A stretch of DNA of 9,164 nt from Fusobacterium sp. (lineage in GTDB: Bacteria > Fusobacteriota > Fusobacteriia > Fusobacteriales > Fusobacteriaceae), in contig DXSD01000081.1 of NCBI GenBank assembly GCA_019410665.1, forward strand, positions 1-9,164. The letters are read 5' to 3'. Positions 1 to 5,966 of this stretch are shown here, in pieces. The position numbers were made by a program, and so were the translations under genes. The stretch's first letter is position 1, and every line of letters begins with the position of its first letter. The notes under the pieces were generated by a model that was not told where the DNA came from, did no database searches, and saw only the letters and a program-made list of their open reading frames with translations.

Positions 1-80
1 TGAAAACAATCAGACTTTTTTATTAAGATACATTATTAAATTGAATCTACTCTTATATATTTTTTAATTTTTATTAGTAA

Positions 81-1253
81 CTATTTTTGACTATTTTTAA
101 ACTCCTCTTTAATCTCTTGAAGAAGTTGAGGATTAGTAAATATATCTATAGCTGTAAGAGCCATGGCTATAGTTGCCTCTTTCATTCCCTTATATGCTTC
201 AGGTTGTATTGTTGCACAAGCAAACTCTACACTATGTCCTACAAGGTGTTCTGTTGTCAATGGGAAGTATGGATGAATAGTTGGACAACAATGGCTTACA
301 TCACCCATATCTGTTGATCCTGCATCATCTTCCACAAGAATTTTTTCCACCCCTTGAAGTTTTAAATTTTTCTCATAAGTTTGAGATAATTTCTCATTTG
401 TAACTAAATTAGCAAAACTAGTTTCATAGTTTTCTATCTCTAAAGTAGTACCTGTAGCAAGAGCTGCTCCTCTAGCACAATTTTTAACTTTTTCTACTAA
501 TTCACTTAAGTAAGAAAGAGTTTGAGCTCTCACATAGAAATTAGCTACAGCTAAATCTGGAATAATATTAGCTGCTTTTCCACCATTACTTATAATCCCA
601 TGTATTCTAGCAGTTTCACGTGTTTGTTGTCTTAAAGCATTGATAGAGTTAAATAACATAAGTACTCCATCTAAAGCATTTATTCCCTCATAAGGAGCCC
701 CAGCTGCGTGAGCTGTTTTACCTTTAAAAGTAAACTGTATAGCTTCCATTGCTTGAGATTTTCCACTTTTTACATGTCCCTCTCCAGTAGGATGAACTGC
801 CATAGCTATATCTATATCATTAAAAACTCCAGCCTTAGCCATATCCACTTTAGCTCCACAAGTTTCCTCAGCAGGAGTTCCAATAACTAAAATCTCTCCA
901 GCTATATCTCCCATAACCTCTTTTAATAGTATTCCCGTTGCTACACTTGTAACTCCAAATATATTGTGTCCACATCCATGCCCTATTCCTGGAAGAGCAT
1001 CATATTCAGCAAGTATAGCTACCTTAGGTCCTCCATTTCCACTTTTATATTTTCCTATAAAGGCAGTAGGTATTCCTACATAATTTGTAGTTGTTTCAAA
1101 CCCATGTTTCTTTAGCATATTTGTAAGAGTTTCACAAGCTTTAAACTCTTGATTTCCCAGTTCTGGATTATTGTATATAAATTCATTAGCCTCTTTAAAT
1201 TCCTCAAGATAATTATCAAATATTGTTGAAAGTTTTTCTTTTAATTGTTCCAT
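81..1253 (-). CDS. M20-family metal-dependent amidohydrolase (AbgB/PM20D2-like)
   Basis: A 390-residue cytoplasmic enzyme expected to hydrolyse an amide or peptide bond in a small N-acyl amino acid or dipeptide-like substrate, using a di-metal centre. Visible M20 landmarks are AEYDALPGIGHGCGHN (82-97, metal ligands around D85, H92 and H96), PAEET (127-131, catalytic and metal-binding Glu pair), H154 in AVHPTGEGH, a lid/dimerisation domain of about residues 168-280 beginning FTFKGKTAHAAGAPYEG, and STDMGDVS (313-320). The YDALPGIGHGCGHN form resembles p-aminobenzoyl-glutamate hydrolase subunit B and PM20D2 more than ArgE or DapE; the substrate cannot be read from sequence. The start at 1253 is chosen because GGGGAGG lies 6 nt upstream; a longer in-frame start at 1337 has no ribosome binding site and would translate through the terminator hairpin. 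There is no signal peptide. It has its own promoter and leader, so it is probably not simply the last gene of the pst operon. Confidence 0.9.
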   Translation of the reverse strand: MEQLKEKLSTIFDNYLEEFKEANEFIYNNPELGNQEFKACETLTNMLKKHGFETTTNYVGIPTAFIGKYKSGNGGPKVAILAEYDALPGIGHGCGHNIFGVTSVATGILLKEVMGDIAGEILVIGTPAEETCGAKVDMAKAGVFNDIDIAMAVHPTGEGHVKSGKSQAMEAIQFTFKGKTAHAAGAPYEGINALDGVLMLFNSINALRQQTRETARIHGIISNGGKAANIIPDLAVANFYVRAQTLSYLSELVEKVKNCARGAALATGTTLEIENYETSFANLVTNEKLSQTYEKNLKLQGVEKILVEDDAGSTDMGDVSHCCPTIHPYFPLTTEHLVGHSVEFACATIQPEAYKGMKEATIAMALTAIDIFTNPQLLQEIKEEFKNSQK

Positions 1254-1270
1254 TTTTTCCTCCCCTTGTA

Positions 1271-1308
1271 AAATAAAAAAGTCAATACACCTAAAAGTGT
1301 ATTGACTC
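1271..1308 (-). terminator. Leader terminator (attenuator) hairpin upstream of the M20 gene
   Basis: Read on the minus strand, GTCAATACAC (1306-1297) is perfectly complementary to GTGTATTGAC (1290-1281) across a 6-nt TTTTAG loop. Two further pairs (A-U, G-U) extend the base, and TTTTTTATTT (1280-1271) follows directly. This is a complete intrinsic terminator only about 17 nt before the M20 start codon, downstream of that gene's promoter. It should therefore act as a conditional attenuator, not as the end of another gene. The plus-strand reading has no U-tract. Confidence 0.75.
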
Positions 1309-1353
1309 AAATTTCTAATATACAAAAATAATACCAATAGAAAATCCTATAGG

Positions 1354-1440
1354 TTAGAGTGCAATATTACTAGGCATAATAAAAGATAAGGTATTCAATT
1401 CTATATTAAATTTCCTTAACTTTGATGACCTTAGTAACAT
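1354..1440 (-). CDS. Putative 28-residue leader peptide of the M20 gene
   Basis: A short ORF inside the leader, from ATG at 1440 to TAA at 1356-1354. It begins MLLRSSKLRK and ends MPSNIAL. A very strong ribosome binding site, AGGAGG (1452-1447), sits 6 nt upstream of the ATG, which argues that it is translated. It starts about 28 nt after the predicted transcription start and ends about 46 nt before the terminator hairpin. Composition is 6 Leu, 4 Ser, 3 Ile and 3 Asn, with no run of one amino acid as in trp or his leaders. It is too hydrophilic for a membrane peptide. The last codons (1357-1366) can pair with the 5' arm of the terminator, which suggests a role in attenuation. I do not recognise the peptide. 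Its length and position are seen; its translation and function are inferred. Confidence 0.5.
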   Translation of the reverse strand: MLLRSSKLRKFNIELNTLSFIMPSNIAL

Positions 1441-1474
1441 CTTTCTCCTCCTCTTAATATATCTATTTGAAATA

Positions 1475-1503
1475 TATATACCATATTGAGAAAGAAAAGT
1501 CAA
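1475..1503 (-). promoter_or_regulatory. Sigma70-type promoter of the M20 transcription unit
   Basis: On the minus strand, -35 TTGACT (1503-1498), a 17-bp spacer and -10 TATATA (1480-1475). The -10 is preceded by TGG, giving an extended -10 (TGn). Transcription should start near 1468, giving a leader of about 215 nt. The -35 begins 8 nt after the phoU stop codon. Confidence 0.7.
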
Positions 1504-1510
1504 ACTTTTT

Positions 1511-2197
1511 TTAAAGTTTTTTCTCCTCTAATAACTCAATTTTTCTCATATTCTCTCCTTTTAAGATATATATTAAATCAAATACCAAGTGAAGAATATG
1601 ATCAGCAAATCTCTCTAATTTTTTACAAAGAAGAATTAATGAAGTTCCCCCCTGAACATTTTTAATATCTTTTTTCATAAGTTCAGTTATCTCTATTATA
1701 TCCTTTTGAGTTAACTCATCTATCTCTTCATCCATAGTTAAAAGAGAGAAAAGAGTTTTTTCATCATTTTTTATAAAAGCATTAATATAGCTTTCATAAG
1801 TAGATTTTGTTCTTATTGCTATAGGATATATGATATTTTTTAAATGAACTAACATCTCTGGAGAATCTTTTTCAAGATTTTTTACAATTTGCAAGTTTGA
1901 TTTTAAAATATCTCCCATTCTCTCAATAAGTCTAGCACTATTTATCAGCATAATAAGAAGTCTTAAATTTCCAGCAGCTGGTTGGAATCTAGCAATAGTA
2001 AAGATAGAATCCTCTTTTATCTTTACTTCAAAGTTATTTATTGTATCTTCTACAATCAACCCCTCTCCATAAAGACTCTTATCGAATCTTCCTTCCTCTA
2101 GCATTTCTAAGTTGATATCTAACATTCTATTTAGATTTTTTAATAATTCTAAATAGTGTTGTTTTAAACCTTCAATACTTTCACTTTGGTTTCTCAT
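1511..2197 (-). CDS. phoU: Phosphate transport/signalling regulator PhoU
   Basis: A 228-residue, all-helical cytoplasmic protein of normal PhoU length. It is built as two tandem three-helix bundles (roughly 10-110 and 115-215). Each bundle carries the family's acidic metal-cluster motif: IERMGD (91-96) and LERFADH (194-200), matching the E/DxxxD pattern. The segment FQPAAGNLRLLIMLINSARL (71-90) is the typical first-bundle helix. In known systems PhoU links the PstSCAB transporter to the PhoR kinase so that PhoB is kept inactive when phosphate is plentiful. The start at 2197 follows AGGAGG with a 5-nt spacer, and this ribosome binding site overlaps the pstB stop codon; the two genes are separated by only 9 bp, so they are co-transcribed and probably translationally coupled. 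It is the last pst gene. A weak AT-only hairpin lies over its stop codon. Confidence 0.93.
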   Translation of the reverse strand: MRNQSESIEGLKQHYLELLKNLNRMLDINLEMLEEGRFDKSLYGEGLIVEDTINNFEVKIKEDSIFTIARFQPAAGNLRLLIMLINSARLIERMGDILKSNLQIVKNLEKDSPEMLVHLKNIIYPIAIRTKSTYESYINAFIKNDEKTLFSLLTMDEEIDELTQKDIIEITELMKKDIKNVQGGTSLILLCKKLERFADHILHLVFDLIYILKGENMRKIELLEEKKL

Positions 2198-2206
2198 AAT
2201 TTCCTC

Positions 2207-2971
2207 CTATCCAAATTTTCCTGTAATATAGTCTTCTGTCTTTTTCTTATGTGGTGTAGTAAATATCAGTTCTGTTTTATCAAACTCTTCAAGGACACCT
2301 TGATAGAAAAATCCAGTATATTCAGATATTCTAGAAGCTTGTTGCATATTGTGAGTTACAATTATGATACTGTATTCCTTTTCAAGCTGTCTAATAAGTT
2401 CCTCTATTTTTGAAGTTGAGATAGGATCCAGTGCTGATGTAGGCTCGTCCATTAATAATATCTCAGGTCTAATTGATATAGCTCTTGCTATACATAATCT
2501 CTGTTGTTGTCCTCCTGAAAGTCCCAATGAAGATTTATGTAACTTATCCTTCACTTCATCCCAAAGTGCAACAGACTTTAAAGAGCTTTCTACAATCTCA
2601 TCTAACTTATCTTTATCCTTTTCTCCGTGTAATTTTGGAGCATAAACAAGGTTTTCATATATACTTTTTGGAAATGGGTTTGGTTTTTGGAAAACCATTC
2701 CAATTTTTTTTCTTAACTCTACAATATCATAATCCTTATCAAAAATATTCTTTCCATCAAATATGATATTTCCCTCATATTTAACATTGGGAATAAGGTC
2801 ATTCATTCTATTAATAGATCTTAAGAATGTAGATTTTCCACATCCTGAAGGTCCTATTAAAGCTGTTACCTTATTCTTTTTAATCTCCATATTGATATCT
2901 TTTAATGCTTTAAAATCTCCATAGTAAAAGTTAAAATCCTTTACTAATATTCTTGTATCATTAGAACTCAT
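2207..2971 (-). CDS. pstB: Phosphate ABC transporter ATP-binding protein PstB
   Basis: The 254-residue ATPase that powers phosphate import through PstC/PstA. All ABC landmarks are present: Walker A GPSGCGKST (40-48), Q-loop Q95 in VFQKPNPFP, signature LSGGQQQR (151-158), Walker B ILLMDEP (171-177) with its catalytic Glu, and switch His H207 in VTHNM. The combination KPNPFPKSIYEN and LWDEVKDKL is specific to PstB among ABC ATPases, and length is typical. The start at 2971 is preferred because GGGAGG lies 4 nt before it; the in-frame ATG eight codons upstream (2995) has no ribosome binding site. It follows pstA after a 47-bp gap and is followed by phoU after 9 bp. The protein is soluble and would sit on the cytoplasmic face of the transporter. 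Confidence 0.96.
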   Translation of the reverse strand: MSSNDTRILVKDFNFYYGDFKALKDINMEIKKNKVTALIGPSGCGKSTFLRSINRMNDLIPNVKYEGNIIFDGKNIFDKDYDIVELRKKIGMVFQKPNPFPKSIYENLVYAPKLHGEKDKDKLDEIVESSLKSVALWDEVKDKLHKSSLGLSGGQQQRLCIARAISIRPEILLMDEPTSALDPISTSKIEELIRQLEKEYSIIIVTHNMQQASRISEYTGFFYQGVLEEFDKTELIFTTPHKKKTEDYITGKFG

Positions 2972-3018
2972 TTTTCCTCCCAATTTGTTAAACATTACAT
3001 TCTTAAATTACTAAGTTA

Positions 3019-3864
3019 TTATTTATGTGAACTAAATCTTTGTCTTATAAAAGCTCCAATTAAGTTGAAACTTAAAGTTATAAATACTAGTACAAATAGT
3101 GTTCCACTCATATAAGCTGCTGGCATATTAGGAACCTGTGTAGATATTACATATAAGTGATATGGTAGTGCCATTACCTGATCCCAGTAAGAGATTGGTA
3201 AAAATGGTAGATAGAAAGCTACTGCTGTAAACATTATTGGGGCAGTTTCTCCAGCTGCTCTAGATATACTTAATATAACCCCTGTTAAAATTCCAGGCAT
3301 TGCTGCAGGTAAAATTACCTTTGTTATAGTTTCCCATTTTGTCGCTCCAAGAGCTAAAGAAGCTTCTCTTAGATGCTTTGGAATAGCAAGTAGTGATTCT
3401 CTAGTAGCAGTAATTATAACTGGTAAACACATAATTCCTAAAGTTAATGATCCTGATAATATTGATACATCTAATTTCAAATAGATCACAAATAATGCCA
3501 TACCAAAAAGACCATATATGATACTTGGAATACCTGCTAAATTTATTATTGTTAAATTTATAACTCTTGTTAATAAATTATCTTTAGCATACTCCACTAA
3601 ATATACTCCTGTCAAGATACCAAAAGGAACCGCCACTATAATTGTTCCTAAAGTTAACCATAGAGTTCCAACAATTGCTGGAAATATTCCCCCAGCTCTC
3701 ATTCCATCAGTTGGCATCTCAGTTAAAAACTCCCATGACATAGCTGGAATACCTGTATATAATATATAACCTATTATTAAAAATACAGGAACTATAGAGA
3801 GTAAACATACAATTTTAATTATACTTTCCAACACTTTAGCTTTCGATTTCTTTAATATAAACAT
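3019..3864 (-). CDS. pstA: Phosphate ABC transporter permease PstA
   Basis: A 281-residue inner-membrane permease subunit. About six hydrophobic segments are visible (near 15-36, 62-92, 103-130, 138-160, 185-215 and 250-275). The EAA loop that docks onto the ATPase is REASLALGATKWETITKVIL (166-185) continuing to PAAMPGI. SRAAGETAPI (201-210) and the early PTDGMRAGGIFPAIVGTLW are typical of PstA, not PstC. The start at 3864 is chosen because GGAG lies 6 nt upstream; the longest ORF start (3915) would overlap pstC by 38 nt and lacks a ribosome binding site. The gap to pstC is 13 bp. It pairs with PstC to form the phosphate channel. Confidence 0.94.
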   Translation of the reverse strand: MFILKKSKAKVLESIIKIVCLLSIVPVFLIIGYILYTGIPAMSWEFLTEMPTDGMRAGGIFPAIVGTLWLTLGTIIVAVPFGILTGVYLVEYAKDNLLTRVINLTIINLAGIPSIIYGLFGMALFVIYLKLDVSILSGSLTLGIMCLPVIITATRESLLAIPKHLREASLALGATKWETITKVILPAAMPGILTGVILSISRAAGETAPIMFTAVAFYLPFLPISYWDQVMALPYHLYVISTQVPNMPAAYMSGTLFVLVFITLSFNLIGAFIRQRFSSHK

Positions 3865-3877
3865 CTCTTTCTCCTTT

Positions 3878-4750
3878 TTACATTTCTCTAGCTTTTCTAA
3901 TAAATCTATCAGCAATACAGTTAGTTAAGAAACTTATTAAAAATAGAACTATACCTATTGCAAATAACGCATAGTAGTGAGTACTTCCTTGAACTACCTC
4001 CCCCATCTCTGCAGCTATTGTAGCAGTTAGCGTTCTTACAGCTGAAAGTGGTGATGTTGCTAATATAGGAGAGTTTCCTGTTATCATCAATACTGTTAAA
4101 GTTTCTCCAATTATTCTTCCAAACCCCAGCATAATTCCTGCAAATATCCCTGGAAAAGCTGCTGGTAAAAGAACATTGAATATTGTTTCTAAGTGATTAG
4201 CCCCTAGAGCAAGAGAAGCTTCCTTATAAGATTTATCTAATGCTTCTAAAGAGTCATCTGCTATACTTACTATAGTTGGAATAGCCATAAAAGCCAACAT
4301 TATTCCCCCTGTTAAAGCTGTTAATCCTGTTGTTAAACCAAACAGTTCTTTTACAGGTCCTGATAGAACATAAAGACCTATAAATCCTAAAACTACTGAA
4401 GGAATAGCTGACATTGTTTCAATGATTACTTTTAGAACTGTTTTCAGTCTAGGTGGTGCATACTCAGCTATATATATAGCTGTTAATATCCCCATTGGTA
4501 CTGCTATTAAAAGAGCTACTAAAACTACCCAAAAAGATCCTACTAACAAAGGTAACAGTCCATATATTTCAGATAGAGATATCCATTTTTTCCCAAACAA
4601 AAAATCTGAAATTGCATATGTATCAAAAAACTTTACCCCATTTAAGACTATAAATAGAAATATTAAAAATATAATTATTATGTTAGAAACTCCTATTCCA
4701 AAAAGTAGGTGTTTCATCCCACTATCCTTAATTTTTCTAATGCTTTGCAT
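3878..4750 (-). CDS. pstC: Phosphate ABC transporter permease PstC
   Basis: A 290-residue inner-membrane permease, first gene of the minus-strand pst operon. An N-terminal membrane helix (about 15-37) is followed by an extracytoplasmic loop with FLFGKKWISLSEIYGLLP (51-68), which is characteristic of PstC, then a five-helix transport domain. The EAA loop KEASLALGANHLETIFNVLL (176-195) continues to PAAFPGI, and GRIIGETLTVLMITGN (211-226) is the PstC counterpart of the PstA AAGETAP segment. The start at 4750 has AGGAGG 5 nt upstream. The predicted transcript starts near 4800, leaving a leader of about 50 nt. The operon is driven by the Pho-box promoter at 4807-4860. Confidence 0.95.
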   Translation of the reverse strand: MQSIRKIKDSGMKHLLFGIGVSNIIIIFLIFLFIVLNGVKFFDTYAISDFLFGKKWISLSEIYGLLPLLVGSFWVVLVALLIAVPMGILTAIYIAEYAPPRLKTVLKVIIETMSAIPSVVLGFIGLYVLSGPVKELFGLTTGLTALTGGIMLAFMAIPTIVSIADDSLEALDKSYKEASLALGANHLETIFNVLLPAAFPGIFAGIMLGFGRIIGETLTVLMITGNSPILATSPLSAVRTLTATIAAEMGEVVQGSTHYYALFAIGIVLFLISFLTNCIADRFIRKAREM

Positions 4751-4806
4751 AGAAACCTCCTATAAAATAAAAACTTTAATTACTTCCTTAATTTTATCCG
4801 AGTTAA

Positions 4807-4860
4807 ATTTTACATTGTATATGTAAAAGTAATATTAATTTAATGTAAAAATAGTGTAAA
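4807..4860 (-). promoter_or_regulatory. PhoB-dependent promoter of pstCAB-phoU (four Pho hexamers plus -10)
   Basis: Reading the minus strand, hexamers TTTACA (4860-4855), TTTACA (4849-4844), TTAATA (4838-4833) and TTTACA (4827-4822) follow one another with exact 5-bp spacers, an 11-bp period that puts them on one face of the helix. Nine bp after the last is a -10 box TAAAAT (4812-4807). No separate -35 is needed if PhoB replaces it, as at known Pho promoters. The hexamers resemble the Bacillus PhoP direct-repeat type. Binding by the local PhoB is inferred. Confidence 0.78.
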
Positions 4861-4885
4861 AAAAAATTTACACTATTTTTACATT
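4842..4885. repeat. Perfect 19-bp inverted repeat at the centre of the divergent pst control region
   Basis: The 19 bp at 4842-4860 are the exact reverse complement of the 19 bp at 4867-4885, separated by AAAAAA (4861-4866). Each arm holds the two hexamers nearest the centre of its Pho-box array, so the dyad makes the two promoters nearly mirror images. It sits about 40-60 bp upstream of both predicted starts and has no U-tract, so it is a protein-binding dyad, not a terminator. Confidence 0.85.
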
Positions 4886-4920
4886 GGGTTAATACTAATT
4901 TAACACAGAGGGTATATATT
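4867..4920 (+). promoter_or_regulatory. PhoB-dependent promoter of pstS (four Pho hexamers plus -10)
   Basis: Hexamers TTTACA (4867-4872), TTTACA (4878-4883), TTAATA (4889-4894) and TTAACA (4900-4905) have exact 5-bp spacers (11-bp period). A -10 box TATATT (4915-4920) begins 9 bp after the last hexamer, the same geometry as the divergent promoter. Transcription would start near 4927, about 59 nt before the pstS ATG. Confidence 0.8.
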
Positions 4921-4985
4921 TGTTGTGTAAACATGAATAGGAAGATAAATTAAATTTAAAAATAAAAAATTTGGAGGGATAGTTA

Positions 4986-5831
4986 ATGAACGTTTTTAAG
5001 AAAGGTTTATTAGGAATTTTAGTAGTTGGAGGTTTATTAGTAAGTGCTACTACAGCTGAAGCTAGATCAAGAATTATTCAAGCTAAAGGATCTGATACTA
5101 TATTAAATGTATCTCAATCAATTGCTGAAAACTATATGAAAGAGAATAGAAAAGCAAGAATAGCTGTTACTGGTGGAGGATCAGGAGTAGGAATATCATC
5201 TCTTATTAATGGAACTACTGATATAGCTATGGCTTCAAGAAATATAAAGACAAAAGAGATTGAATTAGCAAAAACAAAAGGATTAGACGTAAGAGAAGTT
5301 GTTCTTGGATTTGATGGAATTACTATAATTGCAAATCACGCAAATCCAATAAAAGATTTAGATGATATTACTTTAGGAAAAATATTTAGAGGAGAGATCA
5401 CTAACTGGAAGGAATTAGGTGGAGAAGATGCTACAATAGTAGTTCTTTCTAGAGATTCATCTTCAGGAACTCATGAGTTTTTTAAAGAGCATGTAATTAG
5501 AGAAAATAACACTAAAAAAGATTTAGAATATGGACCAAAAACTCTATATATGCCATCAAACGAAGCTATTAAACAAGAGGTTAAAGCTAATAAATATGCC
5601 ATTGGATACATTGGAATGGGATACATGGATGACTCTGTTGAAGCTATAAAAGTTGATGGTGTAGAAGCTACTGTTGAAAATGTAGCTAGTAAAGCTTATC
5701 CAATAGCTAGGGAAGTTTACTGGTATGTTGATAAAAACGCAAATGAAGATATCAACAAATTAGTTGATTATGCTCTTTCAGATAAAGGACAAGCACTTGT
5801 TAAAGAGGAAGGATTTGTTCCAGTTAAATAA
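4986..5831 (+). CDS. pstS: Periplasmic phosphate-binding protein PstS
   Basis: A 281-residue phosphate-binding protein of the PBP-like fold (PstS_2/SphX-like short form). A Sec signal peptide is clear: basic MNVFKK, hydrophobic core 8-20, and an A-E-A cleavage site at 24-26, so the mature protein should begin at R27. There is no lipobox Cys, so it is soluble in the periplasm and not a lipoprotein. Phosphate-contacting motifs are KGSDTI (34-39), VTGGGSGVGI (61-70), MASRNI (82-87), FDGITIIAN (109-117) and SRDSSSGTHEFF (155-166). The C-terminus is intact. The start at 4986 has GGAGGG 7 nt upstream. It is transcribed divergently from pstCAB-phoU from a shared Pho control region, so it should be strongly induced by phosphate starvation. 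A stable hairpin after the gene may separate its expression level from that of phoB. Confidence 0.95.
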   Translation: MNVFKKGLLGILVVGGLLVSATTAEARSRIIQAKGSDTILNVSQSIAENYMKENRKARIAVTGGGSGVGISSLINGTTDIAMASRNIKTKEIELAKTKGLDVREVVLGFDGITIIANHANPIKDLDDITLGKIFRGEITNWKELGGEDATIVVLSRDSSSGTHEFFKEHVIRENNTKKDLEYGPKTLYMPSNEAIKQEVKANKYAIGYIGMGYMDDSVEAIKVDGVEATVENVASKAYPIAREVYWYVDKNANEDINKLVDYALSDKGQALVKEEGFVPVK

Positions 5832-5879
5832 TTAAGTTTACTTTTACCTAACTATATAAAAACAATAAGATTATCAGGA

Positions 5880-5920
5880 AAGAGAGAGTTAAAAAAGGTT
5901 TACTTTTTGGACTCTCTCTT
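5880..5920 (+). terminator. Stem-loop after pstS (possible leaky terminator or 3' stabiliser)
   Basis: AAGAGAGAGT (5880-5889) pairs perfectly with ACTCTCTCTT (5911-5920). The stem continues through a U-G wobble and one A-G mismatch to AAAAAG (5892-5897) / CTTTTT (5903-5908) with a GTTTA loop. It is about 18 bp and very stable for this genome. The tail is CTATAATTTAA, with few uridines, so termination may be partial; protection of the pstS mRNA 3' end is an alternative. Confidence 0.5.
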
Positions 5921-5927
5921 CTATAAT
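5899..5927 (+). promoter_or_regulatory. Candidate promoter of phoBR
   Basis: -35-like TTTACT (5899-5904), a 17-bp spacer and a perfect -10 TATAAT (5922-5927). Transcription would start near 5934, 33 nt before phoB. The -35 is imperfect (4 of 6 matches to TTGACA) and lies in the loop and 3' arm of the pstS stem-loop. It could supply basal PhoB and PhoR when pstS is off. Confidence 0.5.
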
Positions 5928-5966
5928 TTAAATAGAAAATTAAAATAAGCTTAGTTTGGAGGGGCT

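Noticed and set aside
1..80. Possible terminator after the M20 gene
   Set aside because: The stretch is very AT-rich and has U-runs in both readings, but only about 5-bp stems (for example TAAGA/TCTTA) with long loops. No convincing hairpin or gene is seen.
708..890. Plus-strand ORFs opposite the M20, pst and phoU genes (for example 87-317, 708-890, 2364-2645, 4422-4826), and the minus-strand ones at 7459-7671 and 8894-9118
   Set aside because: They lie antisense to well-supported genes, lack ribosome binding sites and recognisable domains, and have the odd composition of shadow frames.
1254..1337. N-terminal extension of the M20 protein starting at 1337
   Set aside because: It has no ribosome binding site, would run through the terminator hairpin, and adds residues not typical of the family. 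The start at 1253 has GGGGAGG at good spacing.
1254..1468. T-box riboswitch in the M20 leader
   Set aside because: The conserved AGGGUGGNACCGCG T-box sequence and a specifier-loop layout are absent; the ORF plus terminator arrangement explains the region better.
1502..1519. AAACTTT/AAAGTTT inverted repeat over the phoU stop codon, as a phoU terminator
   Set aside because: The stem is only 7 bp and almost all A-T, and the following minus-strand tail (GACTTTTCTTT) is not a clean U-tract. It also overlaps the M20 -35. It is too weak to call a terminator.
4932..4953. Six-codon ORF in the pstS leader (ATG AAT AGG AAG ATA AAT TAA)
   Set aside because: It has no ribosome binding site and no associated terminator; most likely chance.
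5832..5860. Second Pho box after pstS (TTAAGT and TTTACC, 11 bp apart)
   Set aside because: Only two degenerate hexamers occur, and no -10 box lies at the 9-bp distance seen at the two real Pho promoters.
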